Part shown: piece by piece, positions 16,703-23,143 of the stretch
Layout: each line of letters opens with the position of its first letter
How positions within the stretch are numbered: the first letter of the stretch is position 1
Assembly (NCBI GenBank): GCA_028684915.1
Contig: JAQUEZ010000072.1
Location: forward strand, 1-28,336
Source of the DNA: Desulfobulbus sp.
GTDB taxonomy: Bacteria; Desulfobacterota; Desulfobulbia; Desulfobulbales; Desulfobulbaceae
DNA: 28,336 nt
Direction: 5' to 3'
The notes under the pieces: generated by a model
What the model saw: only the letters and a program-made list of their open reading frames with translations
Database searches by the model: none
What the model was told of the DNA's origin: nothing
Program-made: the position numbers and the translations under genes

Positions 16703-17120
16703 GCGAGCCTTTAAACTCGATGCAGCCTTGAAGATCCACCTTATGCTGGTCGACGATGAACCGGATTTCAAAGAAATTATCCTCAAACGGTTGACCCGCA
16801 TGGGGGTCCAGCTCAGTTTGGCCGACTGCTGTGGTTCTGCCCTGGAAACCTTGGAATCACAACCCATCGATGTGATCATCATGGATGTGAGCATGCCGGG
16901 CTTGGACGGTATCCAGTGCCTGAAAAAGGTCAAGGAACGCTGGCCGCTGGTGGAGGTGATCATCCTCACCGGCCATGCCTCGGTGAAATCCGGTATTGAA
17001 GGTATGCAGAGTGGCGCCTTTGACTACTGCCTCAAACCGATCGATGTCCTGGAGTTGCTGGAGAAGGTCGAACTGGCGGCACAAAAGGCCCTGATCAACA
17101 AAGAAAGCGTACGTCCCTGA
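16692..17120 (+). CDS. single-domain response regulator overlapping the PEP-synthase-like gene
   Basis: A 142-residue receiver. It has acidic pair LVDDEPDF (Asp21, Asp22), phospho-acceptor Asp65 in VIIMDVSMPGLDG, switch residue in ILTGHASVKSG and Lys in YCLKPIDV. There is no output domain, only a short helical tail. The ATG lies 11 bases inside the end of the PEP-synthase-like gene, so translation is likely coupled. It resembles the cassette receivers in the switch and alpha4 region (GHASV.SGI.G...GAFDY) but is clearly more diverged, suggesting an older duplication. It may take phosphate from one of the neighbouring kinases or be controlled with the phosphohistidine protein. That link is inference. 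Confidence 0.93.
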   Translation: MTNERAFKLDAALKIHLMLVDDEPDFKEIILKRLTRMGVQLSLADCCGSALETLESQPIDVIIMDVSMPGLDGIQCLKKVKERWPLVEVIILTGHASVKSGIEGMQSGAFDYCLKPIDVLELLEKVELAAQKALINKESVRP

Positions 17121-17155
17121 ACAGATAGATCAACTTTTCCGCAGAGAATTCTCCC

Positions 17156-17485
17156 ATGCAAGACCCTCTTTCCTTGCTGAAATCGTTAGCGCCCTGCCTC
17201 TGTGGCCTGCTGCTCGTCGGCTGCCTCTCGGCTGGTAAAGATTTCAATGTCCACATGGTGCCGCAGATTGAACTGCACCAGACCACCCGTGAGCAGATCG
17301 AGCAGATGTTCGGCCCACCCTGGCGGACCGGGGTCGAGGATGGTCGCCCCACCTGGAGCTACGGCACCTATAAAACCGGCATTGGCGACACCTTGAGCCG
17401 TGATCTGGTGATTCGTTTCGATGTTAACAATACGGTCGCCTCCTATACCTTCAACTCCAACTTCCCCGAAGATCGGCAACTCTAA
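17156..17485 (+). CDS. small SmpA/OmlA (BamE-like) domain lipoprotein
   Basis: A 109-residue lipoprotein. The signal peptide has a hydrophobic core LAPCLCGLLLVGC, and the lipobox LVGC puts the lipidated Cys at 23. The mature part has the SmpA/OmlA pattern: TTREQIEQMFGPPWRTGVEDGRPTW (short helix, G-P-P turn), then strands YGTYKTG, DLVIRFDVNNTVASYTF. This BamE-type fold is common in outer-membrane lipoproteins; the protein is near the short end for the family. It is probably not BamE itself, because no outer-membrane assembly genes are nearby. It follows the response regulator by 35 bases and ends 7 bases before a strong hairpin, so it closes this transcription unit. Function is unknown. Confidence 0.85.
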   Translation: MQDPLSLLKSLAPCLCGLLLVGCLSAGKDFNVHMVPQIELHQTTREQIEQMFGPPWRTGVEDGRPTWSYGTYKTGIGDTLSRDLVIRFDVNNTVASYTFNSNFPEDRQL

Positions 17486-17492
17486 TCCACCG

Positions 17493-17531
17493 GCAAACAA
17501 CCGGGAACAGCCCCTGTTCCCGGTTGTTTGC
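17493..17531 (+). terminator. strong hairpin after the lipoprotein gene, likely terminator
   Basis: GCAAACAACCGGGAACAG and its exact complement form an 18-bp perfect stem around the 3-base loop CCC. It begins 7 bases after the lipoprotein stop. The trailing CTGTTGTTGCCC is only partly T-rich, so it is not a textbook intrinsic terminator, but position and strength suggest it ends the operon. Confidence 0.75.
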
Positions 17532-17957
17532 TGTTGTTGCCCTACCTGCCCACCTGTTTTTCTCCTCCTCAAGTCTTCCTATAGTGTTCCTCATCCCACA
17601 CAGCACCATAGGCAGTGTCACCCCTCCTTAACAAGGCCTGTTTCGATCTCACAATAATCCCACATGATCATACACCAAAATTTCTGAGCCTTCCATAGCT
17701 CCATGCAGACTGTTCCAGACAACTTGACTGTTCATCTGCTTAAGCTCACACCGCAAGACCTACGAACCAAAATTTGCCCTCGATCCGCTTCCATTTCGTT
17801 TCTTCACCCAAAGGGCCAACAAGCTGTAATAACCGGGATATACAAACGGATTCACTTTCAATGCTCAACTTTTCGGCCCGCGGTTATCCGCGTGGGCGTG
17901 CAAAAAATCTTGAACAGGATTGCCAACTTAATCGCTGTGGCCACGCCAATTTTCTCA

Positions 17958-18030
17958 ACAGAGGGCTACCACAAATTATTGGTACATAATCACATGAGAC
18001 TAAAATTTGTGGCACATAAACGCCCTCTGT
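17958..18030. repeat. nested inverted repeats with IS-end-like direct repeats
   Basis: Outer arms ACAGAGGGC (17958-17966) and GCCCTCTGT (18022-18030) are perfect complements. Inner arms CCACAAATT (17969-17977) and AATTTGTGG (18004-18012) are too. Two direct copies, TGGTACATAATC (17980-17991) and TGGCACATAAAC (18010-18021), lie 30 bases apart. Repeated GATTATGTRCCA-type units (minus-strand sense) resemble the multiple terminal repeats of some IS21-family elements, but no transposase remains next to them. Confidence 0.55.
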
Positions 18031-18142
18031 AACAACTTATGTAAACACGTAATTTCAATACCTTAGTTGTGAAAATCGATCTCAATTGTTACCTGGAGTA
18101 TACAGAGCACGAAAATCACTCCGCCGGGACAAACAGCCATCT

Positions 18143-18219
18143 CCCCCAAAGAGGGCAACTAACATATAGAAATTAAACAATAAAACAAAATAACCCCCAA
18201 AGTAATCTCAAAGAGGGCT
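18143..18219 (+). repeat. direct repeats CCCCCAAAG and AAGAGGGC upstream of cassette copy 2
   Basis: CCCCCAAAG occurs at 18143-18151 and 18194-18202, 51 bases apart. AAGAGGGC occurs at 18149-18156 and 18211-18218. In the first site the two are fused as CCCCCAAAGAGGGC; in the second they are separated by 11 extra bases. The placement just ahead of the HTH gene suggests operator sites. Confidence 0.45.
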
Positions 18220-18228
18220 CGTTTTTGC
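18214..18228 (+). promoter_or_regulatory. weak candidate sigma-54-type promoter for cassette copy 2
   Basis: AGGGCTCGTTTTTGC has GG (18215-18216) and GC (18227-18228) ten bases apart. The -12 part is good (TTTTGC), but the -24 part matches TGGCAC poorly beyond GG. Its GC lies 52 bases before ATG 18279, against 53 bases in copy 1. The conserved spacing is the main argument. Confidence 0.3.
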
Positions 18229-18278
18229 GTTGGTAAGAGCAAAGACTGCACGATCTTTCCGTTTCAATGGACAGGACA

Positions 18279-18815
18279 ATGGCAAACGAGCTGAAAACCA
18301 ATCTCCATCCCGAAGACCTAGAATATCTGAGTTTTGAACAGGCGGCAGCGATCTGTTCCATCTCGGAAGAGCGACTTGCGCGCTGGATTGAGAAGGGCAT
18401 GCTCCCGGTGATCACGATCAACGACAAATCGTTGATCCGGTCCCAGGATCTGATTCAGCATCTCATTCGCCATAACATCCGCATCCCCGATCGGCTCCTC
18501 CAGGGCTCCACCAAAAAGATCCTGTTCATTCTCATGCAGGCAGAGATATCCGCAGCCATGACCCGGGATATCATTTGGGCCCTTTATCGTCAGCGGGAAC
18601 ATTCGGCCTATATCTTCGACTTCATTCAACACGACGAGAACACCGAATTGAAAATCATCACCTTTGCCCCGGATGCGATCTTTCTTCTTAAAAGTGGTGA
18701 TACCCAGGCAGGCCAGACCACACTCAACATCAGCACCATGCTGGGCAGGGAAATCCCGATCCACCATTTTTCCGTGGATCAAACCATCGATATCGACACC
18801 CTGCTCAACGACTGA
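18279..18815 (+). CDS. excisionase/MerR-like HTH protein with unknown C-terminal domain (copy 2)
   Basis: A 178-residue paralogue of the protein at 9398-9931. The N-terminal helix-turn-helix (DLEYLSFEQAAAICSISEERL, RSQDLIQHLIRHNIRIPDRLL) is well conserved. The C-terminal alpha/beta-like half (KKILFILMQ, FDFIQHDENTELKIITFAP, DIDTLLND) is more diverged but has the same pattern. There is no phospho-acceptor pocket. It starts the second cassette, 9 bases before the kinase. The upstream ATG 18267 would add four residues (MDRT) and lacks a ribosome binding site; AGGA lies just ahead of 18279, though very close. As in copy 1, a role as local transcription regulator is inferred from the HTH and position only. 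Confidence 0.75.
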   Translation: MANELKTNLHPEDLEYLSFEQAAAICSISEERLARWIEKGMLPVITINDKSLIRSQDLIQHLIRHNIRIPDRLLQGSTKKILFILMQAEISAAMTRDIIWALYRQREHSAYIFDFIQHDENTELKIITFAPDAIFLLKSGDTQAGQTTLNISTMLGREIPIHHFSVDQTIDIDTLLND

Positions 18816-18824
18816 GGACAAACC

Positions 18825-20480
18825 ATGGCCGATAAACAGAAACATTATCAGAATCTCACCAAGCTGCTTGCGGCCGGATTCTTCATCTGCGGCATCATCC
18901 CCATCCTCATCATTGCCACCACTTCCATCTACAACTCCAAACAGGTGGCGATCAAGGATCTGGAGCTGACCACCGGCCAGGTCGTCCAGCACCGCCAGGA
19001 TGTGATCAACAACTTCCTCGATCATCAGATTGATCTCCTCACTACGTTGATCAGTCTTTATCCGCGCGAATATCTCCAGGATCAAAAACACCTGGATCAA
19101 TTGTTTCTTGCCATCAGTGCCTCCGGCGGAATGGTCGACCTACAGCTGATCGACACCAACGGTGAGCAGTTGGCCTATGTCGGCCCTTATCGGGATCAGG
19201 TCACGGGCAAGAACTACAAAGATCAACCCTGGTTTTCGGAAGTGTTGGTGCGTGGCGCACACGTCAGCGATGTCTTCAGCGGTTACCGCAAGCTCCCCCA
19301 CTTCGTGGTGGCTCTGACTGACCCGCTCAAACGATATGTGCTACGCACCACCATTAATTCAAGCGTGTTCAACTCGCTGTTGCACAGTGCTCAGATCGGG
19401 CCCCACGGCGATGTGTTCATCGTCAACAAAAACGGAGGACTGCAAACCCCCCGCCTGCAGGGCAACGTGAACACCCTGGACGACCAGGAGATGCGGTTGG
19501 TCAGGTACCACAACAGTGCGGAACTAATCCAAGACGGTGAGCAGCTCTATGCCACCACCTGGCTCAACAACGGCACCTGGATGTTACTGCTCAAGGTGCG
19601 GATTCCCGACATGCTTGGCCCCTATTACCAACATCTCAACCGCACCCTGGTGATCATCGTGGTCACCGCCACCCTGTTTTTCATCATCGCCCTCTTCCTC
19701 AGCCGCTTCATCGTCGCCCATGTGGCCAAGGCCGACCGCGAGGCCACGGCCATGGACCAGCAGATGGCCCATATCGAGAAGATGGCCAACATCGGCCGCT
19801 TGGCCGCCGGTGTGGCCCATGAGATCAACAACCCGCTGCAGATGATTCTGGCCCAGGCTGGCTGGATCGAGGAGCTGCTGCCCGAGGAAGATCCGACCAC
19901 GCTCAAGAACCTTGATGAGTATCAGCAGACGATCAAGAAGATCAAACACCATGTCGAGCGAGCCGCCACCATCACCCATCGCTTGCTTGGATTTGCCCGC
20001 AAGATCAGCGCCGAACAGGAACAGGTGCAGATCAACGACATCATCCATGAGACCCTCTCTTTCCTCGAAAAAGAGGCCAAGCACAACAACATCGAGGTTG
20101 ACCTCAAGCTTGACCCGCAGTTGCCCGCCACCATGACCGAGGCGCATCGGCTGCAACAAATCCTGCTCAATTTAATCGACAATGCCCTCGATGCCGTCGG
20201 CCACGATGGCAAGGTGGAGATTATCACCTCCTGCACCCCTCAGCAGATCTCCGTTCAAGTCGCGGATAACGGGCCAGGGATCCCCCCGGAGGTGATGCAA
20301 AAAATCTGGGATCCCTTTTTCACCACCAAGGAACAAGGCAAGGGGACCGGCCTAGGCCTGTCCATCAGCCAAAACATAATCCGCACGTTGGGAGGGACTA
20401 TTGAAGCACAGAATCGTAAGGAGGGGGGCACCATTTTCACCGTCACCCTGCCCATTCATTCAGTCAATCAGGAAGGATAA
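18825..20480 (+). CDS. membrane sensor histidine kinase with periplasmic Cache-like domain (copy 2)
   Basis: A 551-residue paralogue of the kinase at 9943-11601 with the same layout: TM1 ~14-34, periplasmic Cache-like domain, TM2 ~276-296, HisKA with His332 in GVAHEINNPLQ, and ATPase motifs NLIDNALDAVG, VADNGPGIPPE, WDPFFTTKEQG and GTGLGLSIS. The first ~190 residues differ from copy 1 at only about one position. Residues ~205-235 (LQTPRLQGNVNTLDDQEMRL) and the last ~90 residues diverge clearly. The change in the membrane-proximal periplasmic part could alter ligand specificity or signal transfer, while the near-identical core suggests cross-talk with the other receiver. GAGGACAAACC precedes the ATG. 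The cognate receiver follows after 11 bases. Confidence 0.95.
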   Translation: MADKQKHYQNLTKLLAAGFFICGIIPILIIATTSIYNSKQVAIKDLELTTGQVVQHRQDVINNFLDHQIDLLTTLISLYPREYLQDQKHLDQLFLAISASGGMVDLQLIDTNGEQLAYVGPYRDQVTGKNYKDQPWFSEVLVRGAHVSDVFSGYRKLPHFVVALTDPLKRYVLRTTINSSVFNSLLHSAQIGPHGDVFIVNKNGGLQTPRLQGNVNTLDDQEMRLVRYHNSAELIQDGEQLYATTWLNNGTWMLLLKVRIPDMLGPYYQHLNRTLVIIVVTATLFFIIALFLSRFIVAHVAKADREATAMDQQMAHIEKMANIGRLAAGVAHEINNPLQMILAQAGWIEELLPEEDPTTLKNLDEYQQTIKKIKHHVERAATITHRLLGFARKISAEQEQVQINDIIHETLSFLEKEAKHNNIEVDLKLDPQLPATMTEAHRLQQILLNLIDNALDAVGHDGKVEIITSCTPQQISVQVADNGPGIPPEVMQKIWDPFFTTKEQGKGTGLGLSISQNIIRTLGGTIEAQNRKEGGTIFTVTLPIHSVNQEG

Positions 20481-20491
20481 GGAGATACATT

Positions 20492-20920
20492 ATGGCCCGT
20501 TATGACATTTTGCTCGTGGATGACGAACAGGATTTTCGAGAGATCATGACCAAGAAGCTCGCCAAGCGGGATCTGCAATGCGATAGTGCCCCGGACGGAG
20601 CCACCGCCTTGGACCTGATCAAGGCGAAGAGCTACGACGTGGTCCTTTTAGATGTGAAGATGCCGGGTATGGACGGCATCGAAGCCTTACGCGAAATCAA
20701 AAAACTCGCACCGCTCACCGAGGTGGTGATGCTCACTGGCCATGCCTCGGTCGAATCGGGGATCAACGGCATTAAATACGGCGCATTCGATTACCTGATG
20801 AAACCCATTGATATGGATCCGCTGATGGAAAAGCTCGATGCCGCCTACGAACGCAAGCGAATTCAGCAGGATAAAATTGAGACAGCACAAATCAAGAGGG
20901 ATATGGCGCGGCCGAGTTGA
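20492..20920 (+). CDS. single-domain response regulator (copy 2)
   Basis: A 142-residue receiver without an output domain. It has VDDEQDF, phospho-acceptor Asp54 in VVLLDVKMPGMDG, switch MLTGHAS, YLMKPID, and the same charged C-terminal helix (YERKRIQQDKIETAQIKRDMA) as copy 1. AAGGAG lies 9 bases before the ATG. The kinase-contact surface looks the same as in copy 1, so the two kinases probably phosphorylate both receivers. The G-rich start of the gap to the transporter (GAGGGGGTGGCGTCTTATT) is conserved with copy 1 (GAGGGGGCGGGGCCTTATT), hinting at a conserved RNA or regulatory element there. Confidence 0.95.
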   Translation: MARYDILLVDDEQDFREIMTKKLAKRDLQCDSAPDGATALDLIKAKSYDVVLLDVKMPGMDGIEALREIKKLAPLTEVVMLTGHASVESGINGIKYGAFDYLMKPIDMDPLMEKLDAAYERKRIQQDKIETAQIKRDMARPS

Positions 20921-20981
20921 GGGGGTGGCGTCTTATTACAAGTCGACAGGACTACGAGTTATTTAAAAAAAGGAGATCACA

Positions 20982-22268
20982 ATGAATTTTTTCCGTCAAC
21001 TCAACCAATTCATGGTCGCCGGGGCCAAAGCCCAGGCACAGTGGGAATTGGAGATGTCTACCAACATTCTCAAGAGTCGAAAACGGCTGCTCGTGCTCGG
21101 CTTGCTCCTTCTGCCAGCCATCATCGGCGGGATTTGTTTTGCCGATGACATCGGCAATGCGGTCCCAAACTTTCTCGGTGGTAAATCGGCCTATGGGCCT
21201 TCCCATTACTCCAATCTGGTCTTTGGAGCCTCTATTCTCGTCGGCCTCTGCGCCGGTCTGATCACCGGCTGTATCGGTGCTGGTGGCGGTTTTATCATTG
21301 CTCCGGCGCTGATGAGCGTTGGCGTCAAAGGTATCCTCGCCGTTGGTACCGACCTGTTTCACATCTTTGCCAAGGCAATTATGGGCTCGGTGCTCCATCG
21401 TAAGATGGGCAACATCTCCGTTGGCCTGGCAGTGACCTTCCTTGTCGGTGCCATTTCAGGCTCCACCGTGGGCGGCTATATCAACCGCGCCCTGTATGAC
21501 AAGAACCCTGTGCTGAGCGATGCCTTCATCACCACCATCTACGTCCTCATGCTTGGTTTCCTCGCCTTCTATGCCCTGGCCGATTGGGCCAAGACCGCAC
21601 GCAAGAATACCGTACCCACCAAGGAAGCCGGTGCCAAGAAGTTAGCTGAAGAAGTGCCTCCCTGCGGCAAAGCTCTGCAAAAACTAAACATCCCGCCGAT
21701 GATCACCTTTGACGAAGGCGTCACCCCCGGTGGTCGGCGTATTTCCGGAATCTTCCTCGTCCTCTGTGGATTCATCGTTGGCCTGACGGCTGCCATCATG
21801 GGTGTGGGCGGCGGCTTCCTCACCTTCCCCATGTTCGTCTATGGGTTGGGCGTATCCTCCATGACCACCGTTGGTACCGATATCTTCCAGATCGTGTTCA
21901 CCGCTGGTTATGCGTCCATTAGTCAGTATGCAGTCTATGGTTTTATCTTCTACACCCTGGCCATGGGCATGCTGCTCGGCTCCCTGATCGGGATCCAGAT
22001 CGGTTCCATCGTCACCAAGGTTGTTCATGGAACCACCATCCGCGCCTTTTATGCGGTCACCGTTAGTGCAGGTTTCTTCAACCGGGCCTGCGCCCTGCCA
22101 GCCAAGCTGACCAAAATGGGATACATGAAGATGGGTCCGGATACGCTCAAAATTCTCGATACCATCGGCACCATCGGCTTTTTCGTGATCATCGTCATCT
22201 TCGCCGTCTGGGTCTTCTACAGCTTCTTCTCCAACCTTAACGTCCTGCGTACAGAGGAGGTTCACTGA
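20982..22268 (+). CDS. TSUP (TauE/SafE) family membrane transporter (copy 2)
   Basis: A 428-residue paralogue of the transporter at 12105-13385. Both family signatures are kept (GCIGAGGGFIIAPALM and MGVGGGFLTFPMFVYG), as are the amphipathic N-terminus (MNFFRQLNQFMVAGAKAQ) and the C-terminal VLRTEEVH tail. Differences concentrate in the central hydrophilic loop (KTARKNTVPTKEAGAKKLAEE) and in the last periplasmic/cytoplasmic loops, while the glycine-rich transport core is nearly invariant. That suggests the same substrate class with different regulation. AGGAG at 20971-20975 is a strong ribosome binding site. It is followed after 1 base by its companion membrane protein. Substrate unknown. Confidence 0.93.
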   Translation: MNFFRQLNQFMVAGAKAQAQWELEMSTNILKSRKRLLVLGLLLLPAIIGGICFADDIGNAVPNFLGGKSAYGPSHYSNLVFGASILVGLCAGLITGCIGAGGGFIIAPALMSVGVKGILAVGTDLFHIFAKAIMGSVLHRKMGNISVGLAVTFLVGAISGSTVGGYINRALYDKNPVLSDAFITTIYVLMLGFLAFYALADWAKTARKNTVPTKEAGAKKLAEEVPPCGKALQKLNIPPMITFDEGVTPGGRRISGIFLVLCGFIVGLTAAIMGVGGGFLTFPMFVYGLGVSSMTTVGTDIFQIVFTAGYASISQYAVYGFIFYTLAMGMLLGSLIGIQIGSIVTKVVHGTTIRAFYAVTVSAGFFNRACALPAKLTKMGYMKMGPDTLKILDTIGTIGFFVIIVIFAVWVFYSFFSNLNVLRTEEVH

Positions 22269-22269
22269 T

Positions 22270-22974
22270 ATGGCTACTACTTCAGCACAATACCGAACCC
22301 GTGCATATATTTTGCTCATCCCCTTTTTCCTGGTCTTTACCGCAATTTTTATGCCCTGGTATCCGGGAGCCAACGGCGGCAAAGTGAACGGTTTGGATTA
22401 TCTGGACAACTTTTTCAACGAACTATCTAAAGGTTCGGCCTACTATGTTGACCGGCAAAAAGAGAAGGTGGCCAAATACAACGGTCAAAATTTCGCCACC
22501 ACCATGAGTATGAAGTCGGTTGATGAGGCGACCACTACAGCCAAGCTGTTTAACACCAACAACATCCCGGCCACGGTTGAGGACACCAAGGTTTCCGTCA
22601 GTGGCGATTTTGGTTCCATGCTCACCGTTATGCTCAATGATGCCGACCTGATGTACAAAAACGACGGCGCGGCTATTTCCCAAAAGTATGGAATTAACGA
22701 ACGCAAAGCGATGAACAGTTGGTATAAATCCCTGGGTGCCATGGAAAAAGACCTGAACAAGGCCAAGGCGTTTGAACAGGCCAAGGTGGTTAAAAATGCC
22801 ATGACCAAGGCCATTGAACCCGCCTACAATTTCTACGGTGTCCAGGCCAAACCGGTCAAAGATGAGATACTGCTCCTGGCCTTTGCCCTGACCTTCTATG
22901 TACTTTATACCGTCTGGTACGGTTTTGGCGTTCTCTTCCTCTTTGAGGGAATCGGCATCCGCCTCGATCACTGA
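22270..22974 (+). CDS. two-TM membrane protein of unknown function, companion of TSUP transporter (copy 2)
   Basis: A 234-residue paralogue of the protein at 13388-14089. It has TM1 ~12-32 (ILLIPFFLVFTAIFMPW), a hydrophilic middle with conserved GLDYLDNFFNELSKGSAYY, MLNDADLMYKN and KYGINERKA, and TM2 ~199-222 (LLLAFALTFYVLYTVWYGFG). The extreme C-terminus (YLF/FLFEGIGI.LDH) is almost identical to copy 1, so it may be an interaction tail. GAGGAGG lies inside the end of the transporter gene, giving tight translational coupling. The domain family is not recognised. Preservation of the pair in both copies supports a complex with the TSUP transporter (inference). Confidence 0.85.
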   Translation: MATTSAQYRTRAYILLIPFFLVFTAIFMPWYPGANGGKVNGLDYLDNFFNELSKGSAYYVDRQKEKVAKYNGQNFATTMSMKSVDEATTTAKLFNTNNIPATVEDTKVSVSGDFGSMLTVMLNDADLMYKNDGAAISQKYGINERKAMNSWYKSLGAMEKDLNKAKAFEQAKVVKNAMTKAIEPAYNFYGVQAKPVKDEILLLAFALTFYVLYTVWYGFGVLFLFEGIGIRLDH

Positions 22975-23002
22975 TTTTCTCACCTAAGAAGCACAACCTA
23001 TT

Positions 23003-23034
23003 GCCGTGGCGGGATGACCTGCCACGGCCTTTTT
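23003..23034 (+). terminator. rho-independent terminator after cassette copy 2
   Basis: GCCGTGGC and GCCACGGC form an 8-bp stem, extended inward by GG-CC and a wobble pair to about 11 bp around ATGA, and followed by CTTTTTATT. It begins 28 bases after the stop of the companion membrane protein gene. This is a textbook intrinsic terminator. Confidence 0.9.
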
Positions 23035-23143
23035 ATTGCAGGACCGGACAATCAAGGCGTAGGATAGATAAAGAATATGGACCAGCGTCTCTGTTTGCTT
23101 TAAAGTGGGCGCATGACCCATCGCTTTCGGAGGCGCATTGTTC

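Larger units (their letters stand above)
17532..18278. other. gene-free AT-rich region between the operon end and cassette copy 2
   Basis: I recognise no protein in this 747-base stretch. Open frames exist (for example 17703-18032) but have no recognisable domains and no good start context. A short stop-free minus-strand stretch at about 17858-17966 (reading VEKIGVATAIKLAILFKIF) looks protein-like and may be a gene remnant. The region holds nested inverted repeats (17958-18030), two IS-end-like direct repeats, repeated CCCCCAAAG/GAGGGC motifs and a candidate promoter before copy 2. It has the look of insertion and decay. Confidence 0.5.
18279..22974 (+). repeat. duplicated five-gene cassette, copy 2
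   Basis: Direct second copy of the cassette at 9398-14089 with identical gene order and near-identical intergenic spacing, including AAGGAGATCACAATG-type starts for the transporter. It ends at an intrinsic terminator (23003-23034) and lacks the PEP-synthase-like, receiver and lipoprotein genes that follow copy 1. Confidence 0.92.

Noticed and set aside
17156..17485. Calling the small lipoprotein BamE
   Set aside because: Only the SmpA/OmlA-type fold pattern is visible and no outer-membrane assembly genes are nearby; the fold occurs in many unrelated lipoproteins.
18010..18024. TGGCAC followed by ACGCC as a sigma-54 promoter for copy 2
   Set aside because: The GG to GC spacing is nine bases instead of ten and there is no TTGC box; it is better explained as part of the direct repeat TGGCACATAAAC.
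17703..18032. 109-codon plus-strand frame in the gap before copy 2
   Set aside because: No recognisable domain, no ribosome binding site, and it runs through the nested inverted repeats; composition is not convincingly coding.
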